From Streptomyces sp. WM6378 (GTDB lineage Bacteria; Actinomycetota; Actinomycetes; Streptomycetales; Streptomycetaceae), in NCBI RefSeq assembly GCF_001279695.1, contig NZ_LGDD01000059.1, forward strand, positions 1 through 64,000: 64,000 nucleotides of DNA. Direction: 5' to 3'. Below the pieces are notes generated by a model. It searched no databases, was not told the DNA's origin, and was given only the letters and a program-made list of their open reading frames with translations. This document shows positions 7,617-15,835 of the stretch, piece by piece (position 1 is the first letter of the stretch; each line of letters starts with the position of its first letter). The translations under genes were made by a program, and so were the position numbers.

Positions 7617-9392
7617 GTGCACATCCTGCTCATCGCGAGTGCGTTCAACAGCCTGACCCAACGGGCCCACGCGGAGTTGAGGGAGCATGGGCACACCGTG
7701 GGGGTGGAGATCGCGGGGGATGACGAGAGCCTGCGCGCTGCGGTGTGTCATCACGAGCCGGATCTGCTCGTGGCGCCCATGCTGAAGAGTGCCGTCCCCG
7801 AGGACATCTGGACCGCGCGTACCTGCCTCATCGTGCATCCCGGGCCGGCGGGCGACCGGGGGCCTTCCTCGCTCGACTGGGCCATCCACGAGCAGGCGGG
7901 CCGGTGGGGCGTCACCGTTCTGCAGGCCGACGCGGAGATGGACGCGGGGGACGTGTGGGCGACAGAGACTCTCGCTGTCCCACCGGTGGGCAAGAGCGAC
8001 CTGTATCGCAACGAGGTGGCCGACGCCGCGATGAGTGCGCTGCTGAGCGCCGTGGAACGCTTCGCGAGCGGAACCTACCGGCCCCGAGCCCAACGGGACA
8101 TCCCTGAAGCGCGGCGACCGCACGTCCGGCCGTACTTCAGCCAGGAGCGCAGGCGCATCCACTGGGACAGGGACACCACCGAGAACGTGCTGTGCGCACT
8201 GCGTGCCGCGGACTCCCAGCCGGGGGTGCTGGACGAACTGCTGGGCGCCGAGTGGTTCCTGCACGGAGGGCACCGGGAGCACGAACTGCGGGGCCAGTCG
8301 GGCGAGTTGCTCGCCACCCGCGCGGGCGCCGTATGTCGGGCGACTGCCGACGGTGCGGTGTGGCTGCCCGAACTACGTCCTCGGCGCCGTCCGGGAGGGT
8401 CGGCCACCTTCAAGCTGCCCGCCGTCACTGCCCTCGGCCGGCTTCTGCCCGACGTTCCGGAGTACCCCGCACCCGGGTACCCGAACGTCGCGGACGAAGA
8501 CTGGTCGGACATCCGCTACCGGGAAGAGGGCGGGGCCGGATTCCTGTCGTTCTCCTTCCCCGGCGGCGCGATGAGCACCTGTCAGTGCCGCCGTCTGCTC
8601 GATGCATATCGGGCGGCCTGCTCCCGTCCCACCTCGGTCCTGGTGCTGGGCGGCAACCGCGACTTCTTCTCCAACGGCATCCACCTGAATGTCATCGAGG
8701 CAGCCGCCGACCCGGGCGAGGAGTCCTGGGCCAACATCGTCGCGATGAACGATCTGGTCGAGGCCGTGCTGTTGACCACGGACCGTCTTGTCGTCTCAGC
8801 AGTCGGCGGCAACGCCGCGGCCGGCGGAGTGCTGCTCGCCCTGGCTGCGGATGAGGTCTGGTGCAGGACGGGCGCAGTGCTCAACCCTCACTACCGGCTG
8901 ATGGGCCTGCACGGCTCCGAGTATTGGACATATACCCTGCCGCGCCGGGTCGGCCCCGAGACCGCCGAGCGGCTCATGTGGGAGGCCTGGCCGGTCGGCG
9001 CTGCCGCCGCACACCGGATGGGTCTCGTGGACCGCCTGGTCGCCTGCGGCCCCCAGCGGTTCCGCGCCGAGATCGCCCAGATGGCCGGACGGCTTGCCTC
9101 GTCACCCTCCGTGGACGGACGGATCGCCGCCAAGAAGGCGGAGCGCGAGCGGCAGGAGGCCACGAAACCACTGGCCGCGTACCGCCAGGAAGAACTCACC
9201 CACATGCGGCGTACGTTCTTCGACCCGGACGCCCCCTACCACGCGCTGCGCGGAGCATTCGTGCGCAAGGTCCGTACCGAAGGCACGCCGGCTCATCTCG
9301 CGGGGACCGGGCCCGGCAGACGAGTGATCGTCGGGGGACCCGTCGGCGGTGGTGTCGCGGAGGTGTCGGCCGCCTGTTATCAAAGAGAGTGA
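7617..9392 (+). CDS. hypX: HypX/HoxX, CO-ligand synthase for hydrogenase maturation
   Basis: 591 residues, GTG start. HypX proteins make the carbon monoxide ligand of the NiFe site under aerobic conditions: the formyl group of N10-formyl-tetrahydrofolate passes to CoA and formyl-CoA is decarbonylated. The N-terminal ~180 residues are formyltransferase-like, with the family hallmark HPGPAGDRGPSSLDWAI at residues 74-90. A linker follows, then from about residue 300 a crotonase-like domain with VLGGNRDFFSNGIHLN, VGGNAAAGGVLLALAADEVW (oxyanion hole region) and NPHYRLMGLHGSEYW, whose Tyr426 and Glu435 lie in the conserved active-site stretch. It is the first gene of the hydrogenase cluster, but a hairpin follows its stop, so its expression may be partly separate. 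Confidence 0.92.
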   Translation: MHILLIASAFNSLTQRAHAELREHGHTVGVEIAGDDESLRAAVCHHEPDLLVAPMLKSAVPEDIWTARTCLIVHPGPAGDRGPSSLDWAIHEQAGRWGVTVLQADAEMDAGDVWATETLAVPPVGKSDLYRNEVADAAMSALLSAVERFASGTYRPRAQRDIPEARRPHVRPYFSQERRRIHWDRDTTENVLCALRAADSQPGVLDELLGAEWFLHGGHREHELRGQSGELLATRAGAVCRATADGAVWLPELRPRRRPGGSATFKLPAVTALGRLLPDVPEYPAPGYPNVADEDWSDIRYREEGGAGFLSFSFPGGAMSTCQCRRLLDAYRAACSRPTSVLVLGGNRDFFSNGIHLNVIEAAADPGEESWANIVAMNDLVEAVLLTTDRLVVSAVGGNAAAGGVLLALAADEVWCRTGAVLNPHYRLMGLHGSEYWTYTLPRRVGPETAERLMWEAWPVGAAAAHRMGLVDRLVACGPQRFRAEIAQMAGRLASSPSVDGRIAAKKAERERQEATKPLAAYRQEELTHMRRTFFDPDAPYHALRGAFVRKVRTEGTPAHLAGTGPGRRVIVGGPVGGGVAEVSAACYQRE

Positions 9393-9420
9393 AGGCCGAT
9401 ATGCGGCCTTTCATTTTGTT
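9392..9420 (+). terminator. Hairpin with T-rich tail between hypX and hhyS
   Basis: AAGGCCG (9392-9398), loop ATATG, CGGCCTT (9404-9410), then TCATTTTGTT. This is closer to a classical intrinsic terminator than most in this window. It begins on the last base of the hypX stop and ends 20 bases before hhyS. It may attenuate read-through or stabilise a processed hhySL message. Confidence 0.5.
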
Positions 9421-9440
9421 CCTCCCCTAGGAGGCGTGCC

Positions 9441-10529
9441 ATGGACGCAGCTACGCCGACTGCGGTCAATGCCGCGGACGCGTCGGGTGCCGATGGCGGG
9501 GACGAGTCCCCGATTCACATCCTCTGGATCAACGCAGGACTGAGCTGCGACGGCGACTCCGTGTCCCTGACGGCTGCGATGCAGCCGAGCATCGAGGAAA
9601 TCGTTCTCGGTGTGCTGCCCGGCCTGCCGAAGATCGCTGTCCACTGGCCGCTCATCGACTTCGAATGCGGGCCCGTGGGGGGATCCGACACCTTCATCGA
9701 GTGGTTCTTCAAGGGCGAGCGGGGTGAGATCGACCCGTTCGTCCTGGTGGTCGAGGGCTCCATCCCCAACGAGAGCATCAAGCAGGAGGGGTACTGGTGC
9801 GGTTTCGGGGACAACCCGGAAACCGGCCAGCCGATCACGACCAGCGAGTGGATCGACCGCCTCGCGCCCAAGGCCCTCGCCGTTGTGGCGATCGGGACCT
9901 GCGCCACCTACGGCGGCATCCACGCGATGGCGGGCAACCCGACCGGAGCCATGGGGGTGCCCGACTACCTCGGCTGGGACTGGAAGTCCAAGGCGGGCAT
10001 CCCGATCGTCTGCGTCCCTGGCTGCCCGATCCAGCCGGACAACTTCTCGGAGACCCTCACCTACCTGCTCTACCAGGCGGCCGGGTCCGCGCCGATGATC
10101 CCGCTGGACGACAAGCTCCGCCCCACCTGGCTCTTCGGCGCCACCGTGCACGAGGGGTGCGACCGGGGCGGGTACTACGAGCAGGGCCAGTTCGCGCTCG
10201 CGTACGACTCGCCCAAGTGCCTGGTGAAGCTGGGCTGTTGGGGTCCTGTGGTCAAGTGCAATGTGCCCAAGCGCGGCTGGATGAACGGCATCGGGGGCTG
10301 CCCGAACGTGGGCGGCATCTGCATCGCCTGCACGATGCCCGGCTTCCCCGACAAGTTCATGCCCTTCATGGACGAACCGCCTGGAGGCAAGGTGTCGAGT
10401 ACCGCCAGCGGCGCGTACGGAGCGGTGATCCGCAAACTGCGGTCGATCACCGCCAAGACCGTCGACAAGGAGCCGAAGTGGCGGCACACCGGCGACCGGC
10501 TGACCACCGGGTACCGGCCGCCCTGGTGA
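9441..10529 (+). CDS. hhyS: [NiFe]-hydrogenase small subunit, group 1h
   Basis: 362 residues, ATG 9441 behind AGGAGG. The small subunit carries three iron-sulfur clusters that take electrons from the NiFe site. The motif INAGLSCDGDSVSLT places Cys36 and Asp39 where other uptake hydrogenases have two cysteines. Asp as the fourth ligand of the proximal [4Fe-4S] cluster is the known mark of group 1h/5 enzymes and is tied to oxygen insensitivity. Further cluster cysteines lie in VVAIGTCATYGG, CVPGCPIQPDN, HEGCDRGGYYEQGQFA, KLGCWGPVVKCNVPKRGW and GGCPNVGGICIACTMPGFPD. There is no Tat signal and no C-terminal membrane anchor, so the enzyme stays cytoplasmic or membrane-associated. A 138-base gap separates it from hhyL. 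Confidence 0.95.
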   Translation: MDAATPTAVNAADASGADGGDESPIHILWINAGLSCDGDSVSLTAAMQPSIEEIVLGVLPGLPKIAVHWPLIDFECGPVGGSDTFIEWFFKGERGEIDPFVLVVEGSIPNESIKQEGYWCGFGDNPETGQPITTSEWIDRLAPKALAVVAIGTCATYGGIHAMAGNPTGAMGVPDYLGWDWKSKAGIPIVCVPGCPIQPDNFSETLTYLLYQAAGSAPMIPLDDKLRPTWLFGATVHEGCDRGGYYEQGQFALAYDSPKCLVKLGCWGPVVKCNVPKRGWMNGIGGCPNVGGICIACTMPGFPDKFMPFMDEPPGGKVSSTASGAYGAVIRKLRSITAKTVDKEPKWRHTGDRLTTGYRPPW

Positions 10530-10590
10530 CGAGCCCCGCGATGGCCGGCCGGCGCCGGTAGCTCGACCCGAAGGATGTTCCCACCACCCG

Positions 10591-10636
10591 CACGAAGTCG
10601 TGACGCACGGCGCCGCACACCACGAAGACGTGACGC
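10591..10636. repeat. Two near-identical 16-base repeats, 30-base period
   Basis: CACGAAGTCGTGACGC (10591-10606) and CACGAAGACGTGACGC (10621-10636) differ at one base and are exactly 30 bases apart in the hhyS-hhyL gap. Each contains a small inverted repeat (CACG ... CGTG). They could be a regulator or RNA-processing site, or the trace of a tandem duplication. Confidence 0.6.
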
Positions 10637-10667
10637 GCGACGACTTGAAGAAGGGCGCTGCACACAG

Positions 10668-12449
10668 ATGGCACCGAAGACCAAGACCGGCGACAGCAAC
10701 GGTCTGGTGGAGATGGCCTGGGACCCGATCACCCGGATCGTCGGCAGCCTCGGCATCCACACCAAGATCGACTTTAAGCAGAAGCGCGTGGCCGAGTGCT
10801 ACAGCACCTCGTCGGTCTTCCGTGGATACAGCGTGTTCATGCGCGGCAAGGACCCCCGCGACGCGCACTTCATCACCAGCCGGATCTGCGGGATCTGCGG
10901 TGACAACCACGCGACCTGTTCCGTGTACGCCCAGAACATGGCCTACGGGGTCAAGCCGCCGCACCTCGCCGAGTGGATCATCAACCTCGGAGAGTCCGCC
11001 GAGTACATGTTCGATCACAACATCTTCCAGGAGAACCTGGTCGGGGTCGACTACTGCGAGAAAATGGTCCGCGAGACCAACCCGGGCGTCCTGGAACTGG
11101 CCGAACGCACCGAGGCGCCACACGCGGGTGAGCACGGCTACCGCACCATCGCCGACATCATGCGCTCGCTCAACCCCCTTGAGGGCGAGTTCTACCGCGA
11201 GGCCCTGCAAGTCAGCCGCTACACCCGCGAGATGTTCTGTCTGATGGAGGGCCGCCATGTGCACCCCTCCACGCTCTACCCGGGCGGCGTGGGCACCATC
11301 GCCTCCGTGCAGTTGTTCACCGACTACCTCAGCCGCCTCATGCGGTACGTGGAGTTCATGAAGCGCGTCGTGCCGCTGCACGACGACCTCTTCGACTTCT
11401 TCTACGAGGCCCTGCCCGGTTACGAGGAAGTGGGCCGTCGACGGGTGCTGCTCGGCTGCTGGGGCGCGCTCAACGACCCGGAGCACTGCGACTTCACGTA
11501 CGCCAACATGTCCGACTGGGGGCGGAAGATGTTCGTCACCCCGGGCATCGTCGTCGACGGCAAGCTGGTGACCAACGACCTCACCGAGATCAACCTCGGC
11601 ATCCGCATCCTGCTGGGCTCCTCCTACTACGAGGACTGGCAGGGCCAGGAGCAGTTCGTCACCCACGACCCGCTGGGCAACCCCGTGGACCCGCGCCATC
11701 CCTGGAACCAGCACACCATCCCCGCCCCCCAGAAGCGCGACTTCGGCGACAAGTACAGCTGGGTGATGTCCCCGCGCTGGTTCGACGGCAAGGACTACCT
11801 GGCGCTCGACACCGGCGGCGGCCCCATCGCGCGGCTCTGGTCCACCGCACTGTCCGGGCTGGTCGACACCGACTACGTCAAGGCCACCGGACGCAGCGTC
11901 GTGATCACCCTGCCGCGCACCATGACCAAGCCCGAGACGCGTTTCGAGTGGAAGATCCCCAAGTGGAGCAACGCCCTCGAACGCAACCGGGCCCGCACGT
12001 ACTTCCAGGCGTACGCCGCCGCCATCGCCCTGCACTGCGCGGAAAAGGGCCTGGCCGAGGTGCGCGCCGGGCGGACCCAGACGTGGGAGAAGTTCGAAGT
12101 GCCCGACGAGGGTCTCGGCGTCGGCTTCACGGAGGCCGTGCGCGGTGTGCTGTCCCATCACATGGTGATCAGGGACGGCAAGATCGCCAACTACCACCCG
12201 TACCCGCCGACTCCCTGGAACGCCAGCACCCGGGACACCTACGGCACCCCCGGCCCGTACGAGGACGCCGTACAGAACACGCCGATCTTCGAGGAGAACG
12301 CCCCGGAGAACTTCAAGGGCATCGACATCATGCGCGCGGTGCGCAGCTTCGACCCCTGTCTGCCGTGCGGCGTGCACATGTACGTGGGCGGGGGCAAGAC
12401 GGTCAAGACGATGCACATGCCGACCGGCCTGAGCGGTCTGAGCGGATGA
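10668..12449 (+). CDS. hhyL: [NiFe]-hydrogenase large subunit, group 1h
   Basis: 593 residues from ATG 10668 (MAPKTKTGDS); the open frame reaches 10575 but the earlier part is arginine-rich and lies in the repeat-bearing gap. It holds the NiFe(CN)2CO site. The L1 motif is RICGICGDNH, with Cys74 and Cys77 as nickel ligands. The L2 motif near the C-terminus is DPCLPCGVH, with Cys564 and Cys567. The 23 residues after His570 (MYVGGGKTVKT...) are the extension removed by the endoprotease at 15832 once nickel is inserted. With hhyS it forms the high-affinity H2 uptake enzyme that uses atmospheric hydrogen. Its stop overlaps the next start (ATGA). Confidence 0.95.
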   Translation: MAPKTKTGDSNGLVEMAWDPITRIVGSLGIHTKIDFKQKRVAECYSTSSVFRGYSVFMRGKDPRDAHFITSRICGICGDNHATCSVYAQNMAYGVKPPHLAEWIINLGESAEYMFDHNIFQENLVGVDYCEKMVRETNPGVLELAERTEAPHAGEHGYRTIADIMRSLNPLEGEFYREALQVSRYTREMFCLMEGRHVHPSTLYPGGVGTIASVQLFTDYLSRLMRYVEFMKRVVPLHDDLFDFFYEALPGYEEVGRRRVLLGCWGALNDPEHCDFTYANMSDWGRKMFVTPGIVVDGKLVTNDLTEINLGIRILLGSSYYEDWQGQEQFVTHDPLGNPVDPRHPWNQHTIPAPQKRDFGDKYSWVMSPRWFDGKDYLALDTGGGPIARLWSTALSGLVDTDYVKATGRSVVITLPRTMTKPETRFEWKIPKWSNALERNRARTYFQAYAAAIALHCAEKGLAEVRAGRTQTWEKFEVPDEGLGVGFTEAVRGVLSHHMVIRDGKIANYHPYPPTPWNASTRDTYGTPGPYEDAVQNTPIFEENAPENFKGIDIMRAVRSFDPCLPCGVHMYVGGGKTVKTMHMPTGLSGLSG

Positions 12450-13051
12450 GCGCGCAGACCGCCACCGCCCGTGCGACACCGGCCCCCAACGCCGAACAGG
12501 CCGGCCGCCGTGTCGAGGAGATCCTCGAACGGCTCACCGCCGAAGGCGACGGCGAGACCGCCGTTGCCGCCGAGGAGCTGGTGCGCGTCCTCATGGACTT
12601 CTACGGCGCGGGCATGGCCAGGATCGTAGAGCTGCTTGAGGCGCGCGCCGCCGACGGGTCCGGCAGGGCTGGTCTTTCGTTGCTGCTGGAGGACGAACTC
12701 GTCACGAGCCTGCTGGTTCTGCACGACCTGCACCCCGAGGACACCGTCACCCGTATCGCCCGCGCCCTGGACGGAGTCCAGGACCATGCCGTCGAGCTCG
12801 TGGCATTCGACGAAACCACCGGCACGCTGCGCCTGCGGTCCGCCGGGACCGACGCAGGCTGCGGGTGCCAGAGCACGGCGGTCGCAGCCCGCACCGCGGT
12901 CGAGACCGCCCTGGCCTGCTACGCCCCCGAGGTCACCTCTGTGGAGCTGGGGGAGTCGGCTGCCGAGCGCACCCCCGTACTGCTCCAGATCGGCAACGCT
13001 CCACCCGGCAGCGCCCCTACGGGCGGGCCTGACCCGGTGCGGACCCGGTGA
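12446..13051 (+). CDS. NifU-like protein of the hydrogenase operon, CxC variant
   Basis: 201 residues, ATG overlapping the hhyL stop. Residues about 75-170 resemble the C-terminal NifU scaffold domain (DELVTSLLVLHDLHPED, then AARTAVETALACYAPEVTSV). The cluster-binding pair, normally C-x2-C, is here Cys139-Gly-Cys141, with one more Cys at 158. The first 60 residues are helical and not part of NifU. NifU domains hold transient [4Fe-4S] clusters. The position suggests cluster delivery to HhyS, which needs three, or an electron-transfer role. The altered spacing makes the usual chemistry uncertain. Confidence 0.7.
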   Translation: MSAQTATARATPAPNAEQAGRRVEEILERLTAEGDGETAVAAEELVRVLMDFYGAGMARIVELLEARAADGSGRAGLSLLLEDELVTSLLVLHDLHPEDTVTRIARALDGVQDHAVELVAFDETTGTLRLRSAGTDAGCGCQSTAVAARTAVETALACYAPEVTSVELGESAAERTPVLLQIGNAPPGSAPTGGPDPVRTR

Positions 13052-13704
13052 GCGCCCCGCCCTCCAGCCGGCGCTCCTCGCGAGCCCGGGGACTGCGCAG
13101 GTTCGCGGAGCCTGCGGCACCCAGGGAGGAGCGGTGCGAGCTGTGTGCGGCCGCACTCGCCGAGGACGCCCACCGCCACCTCGTGGACACCGAGCGCCGG
13201 GTCCTGTCCTGCGCCTGCACGCCGTGCGCGTTGCTCTTCGCCAAGTCCGGCGCCGCAGGCGGCCGTTTCCGGGCCGTCCCCGACCGCTATCTGACCGACC
13301 CGGGCCTGCGCCTCGACGACACCACGTGGGAGCTGCTGCAGATCCCGGTGGGAGTGGCCTTCTTCTTCCACAACGCCGCGTTGGACCGGTACGTCGCGCT
13401 GTACCCGAGCCCCGCCGGAGCCACCGAGAGCGAACTCGAGCCGTCCGTCTGGCAGTCCGTGCTCAGCGGCAGCCGGCTGGCCGCGGTACTCGAACCGGAC
13501 GTGGAGGCGCTGCTGTTCCACCGCACCGACGGGCATGTCGACTGCCACCTGGTGCCCATCGACATCTGCTACGAACTGGTCGGCCGGATGCGGCTGTTGT
13601 GGCAGGGCTTCGACGGCGGAGCAAAGGCGCGCGCCGCGCTGGCGGACTTCTTCGCCCACGTCGCATCCCGCGCCACGAGCGTGGACCGGGCGGAGCGGCC
13701 GTGA
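13048..13704 (+). CDS. DUF5947-like hydrogenase accessory protein
   Basis: 218 residues, GTG start overlapping the upstream stop. It carries a conserved cysteine set near the N-terminus: C30-x2-C33 and C55-x-C57-x2-C60 (SCACTPCALL), suggesting a bound metal or zinc ribbon. The rest is an alpha/beta domain (YLTDPGLRL, LLQIPVGVAFFFHN, CHLVPIDICYELVGRM). I associate it with DUF5947, found in Streptomyces hhy clusters; the family number is from memory. No function is established. Its coupling to hhyL and the next genes implies a role specific to this hydrogenase. Confidence 0.65.
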   Translation: MSAPPSSRRSSRARGLRRFAEPAAPREERCELCAAALAEDAHRHLVDTERRVLSCACTPCALLFAKSGAAGGRFRAVPDRYLTDPGLRLDDTTWELLQIPVGVAFFFHNAALDRYVALYPSPAGATESELEPSVWQSVLSGSRLAAVLEPDVEALLFHRTDGHVDCHLVPIDICYELVGRMRLLWQGFDGGAKARAALADFFAHVASRATSVDRAERP

Positions 13705-14396
13705 CCGAATTCTCCTTCACGTGTGTGGGCGTTCGCGCCGACCCGTACGCCGCCGGACCCACCTTGGTCTTCCGGCTGCGTGTCACCGCGTCCGAGCGCG
13801 CCCGCGTACACGCCCTCGCGCTGCGCTGCCAGATCCGCGTCGAACCGGTCAGACGCGGTTACGACGACGAGGAGGCCGCAGGCCTCGCCGATCTGTTCGG
13901 GGAGCGTTCGCGCTGGGGCGGCACGATGCAGCCCGTGCAGTTCGCGCAGGTATCCGTGATGGTCCCCAGTTTCACCGGGGAGACGGAGACCGATCTGGTG
14001 GTGCCGTGCACCTACGACATGGACATCGCCGCGAGCCGGTACTTCGACGCGCTGACCGGGGGAGAGGTGCCGCTCCTGATGCTGTTCTCCGGTACGGCCT
14101 TCACCGGCGCCGGCGGATTCCAGGTGGAGCCGGTTCCCTGGGACCGGGAGGCGTCCTGCCGGATGCCCGTCGCGGTGTGGCGCGAGATGATCCACCAGCA
14201 CTTCCCCGGCTGCGGATGGATCCGGCTGCCGAGCGAAACGATGGGCGCGCTGCTCGCGTTCCGCTCCCGGGCATCGCTGCCGTCCTGGGAGGCGACCGTG
14301 CACGCGCTCCTCGATGCGGCGGAGCCGCCGGCCGGCCGGGACCGGACACCGCTGGAGGCCCTGCTGCCACGCGTCACCGAGAGGACGTCCCCGTGA
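13701..14396 (+). CDS. DUF6084-like hydrogenase accessory protein
   Basis: 231 residues, GTG overlapping the upstream stop. There is no Cys-rich motif and no membrane segment. The first half looks like a beta-rich domain (LVFRLRVTASERARVHALAL, CQIRVEPVRRGYDDEEAAGL). The second half has VPCTYDMDIAASRYFDAL and an acidic C-terminus. I associate it with DUF6084 of hhy clusters from memory. The function is unknown. Strict coupling on both sides suggests it works in a fixed ratio with its neighbours, perhaps in one assembly or electron-transfer complex. Confidence 0.6.
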   Translation: MTEFSFTCVGVRADPYAAGPTLVFRLRVTASERARVHALALRCQIRVEPVRRGYDDEEAAGLADLFGERSRWGGTMQPVQFAQVSVMVPSFTGETETDLVVPCTYDMDIAASRYFDALTGGEVPLLMLFSGTAFTGAGGFQVEPVPWDREASCRMPVAVWREMIHQHFPGCGWIRLPSETMGALLAFRSRASLPSWEATVHALLDAAEPPAGRDRTPLEALLPRVTERTSP

Positions 14397-15835
14397 GCGC
14401 GCCCGTGTTCCGCCCGCAGGCCGACGACCGGTTCGCGGCGGCCAGGGCGGTTGCCGACGCCGTGCTCTTCGAGGGCTACGTCCTCTACCCCTACCGCGCC
14501 TCGGCGGCCAAAAACCGGCTGCGCTGGCAGTTCGGGGTGCTCGTCCCGCCGGTGTGGGGGGCCGACACTGCGGAGCACAGCTTCCAGCAGACCGAGTGCC
14601 TGATGGAACCGAAGGCGGACGCGGCGTTCTCGGCCGAGTTGAGATTCCTGCGCGCACAGCGGCGTACGGTGCAACAGGCCCTGACGGGCGGCACTTTCGA
14701 GACCGTTCCGGAACTCCAGCTACCCGACCGCGTCCTGGTCCCGTGGGACGAAGGCGTCGAAGAACGCGTGGAAGTGTCGACCACCATCGCCGCCCTGACC
14801 GGCGGCGGTCACCGCGTGCCCTTCAGCCGGCCGGCCGGCGAAGAGACCGAGCTCGTACGCGACGCCCAGGGTGCAGTCGTCGGCCGGTTGGTCCGCCACG
14901 CCCGGCCGATCGAGGGCGTGCTGCGCCTGACGGCCACCGAGATCGAAGGCCCCTACCGCGTACTGCAGTTGACGGCGGTCGTCGAGAACACCAGCACGTG
15001 GACACCGCAGGACGGCGTCACTCTCGACCGGGAAGCGGTACTGCCGCACTCCCTGGTCGCCGCCCACCTCCTGCTGCACCTCGGCTCCGGCGCGTTCCTC
15101 TCGATGACGGACCCGCCCGAGTGGGCCAAGGGCGCGGTCGCGGCCTGCCGGAACCTGCACACGTGGCCGGTGCTGGCCGGCGCGCGCGGGCATGCCGATC
15201 TCGTCCTGTCCTCCCCGATCATTCTGGAGGACCATCCGGCCATCGCCCCGGAGAGCCCAGGTGCCCTCTACGACGCCACCGAGATCGACGAGATCCTCGC
15301 GCTGCGGACCGCCGCCCTCACGGACGAGGAGAAGCGCGAGGCACGCGGCACCGACGCGAAGGCGGCCGCGGTGATCGACCTGGCCGACTCGATGCCGCCC
15401 GAAGTGCTTGAGCGGCTGCACGGCGCGGTGCGCACCCTGCGGGACATCACCGGGCCGTCCGGCGACACCTCGCCGTCGACGGTTCCGGAGCTGTGGCCCG
15501 ACGCCGGGCAGACTGCTCCCCGGCCGGAGAAGCCCTGGTGGGACCCCGCGAGCGACGCAGGATTCGACCCGGCGACCGACGAGGTCGTCATCGACGGACG
15601 CACGGTGAGCGCGGGCAGCCGCGTGCTCCTCAGACCCGGGCTGCGCCGCAGCGACGCCCAGGACCTCTTCCTGCACGGGCGCACCGCCCAGGTCGAGGCG
15701 GTGCTGCACGACGTCGACGGCACCGTTCACCTCGCGGTGACCGTCGAGGGAGATCCGGGCGCCGACATCCGCCGTGAACAGGGCCGGTTCCTCTACTTCC
15801 AGCCCGACGAGGTAGCTCACCCGGAGGAGACATGA
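14393..15835 (+). CDS. 480-residue hydrogenase-cluster protein of unknown function
   Basis: GTG start overlapping the upstream stop; its own stop overlaps the protease start (ATGA). I do not recognise a named family. Residues 1-270 form one block beginning RFAAARAVADAVLFEGYVLY. A helical middle follows at about 290-350, then a Pro-rich spacer. A compact C-terminal domain at about 390-475 carries RVLLRPGLRRSDAQDLFLHG and GRFLYFQPDEV. There are few cysteines and no signal or membrane segment. Because it sits between the structural genes and the protease, I infer a role in assembly or in the enzyme complex. Confidence 0.65.
   Translation: MSAPVFRPQADDRFAAARAVADAVLFEGYVLYPYRASAAKNRLRWQFGVLVPPVWGADTAEHSFQQTECLMEPKADAAFSAELRFLRAQRRTVQQALTGGTFETVPELQLPDRVLVPWDEGVEERVEVSTTIAALTGGGHRVPFSRPAGEETELVRDAQGAVVGRLVRHARPIEGVLRLTATEIEGPYRVLQLTAVVENTSTWTPQDGVTLDREAVLPHSLVAAHLLLHLGSGAFLSMTDPPEWAKGAVAACRNLHTWPVLAGARGHADLVLSSPIILEDHPAIAPESPGALYDATEIDEILALRTAALTDEEKREARGTDAKAAAVIDLADSMPPEVLERLHGAVRTLRDITGPSGDTSPSTVPELWPDAGQTAPRPEKPWWDPASDAGFDPATDEVVIDGRTVSAGSRVLLRPGLRRSDAQDLFLHGRTAQVEAVLHDVDGTVHLAVTVEGDPGADIRREQGRFLYFQPDEVAHPEET

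Noticed and set aside
9441..9560. Possible Tat signal on the hydrogenase small subunit
   Set aside because: The first 25 residues contain no twin arginine and no hydrophobic core; group 1h enzymes are not exported.
10591..10636. CRISPR-like repeats
   Set aside because: Only two units, 30-base period, no spacers of constant length and no cas genes.
9411..12479. 1022-codon open frame on the minus strand
   Set aside because: It lies exactly opposite hhyS and hhyL, whose motifs are unmistakable, and has the low-complexity His/Arg/Val-rich look of a GC-rich antisense shadow.
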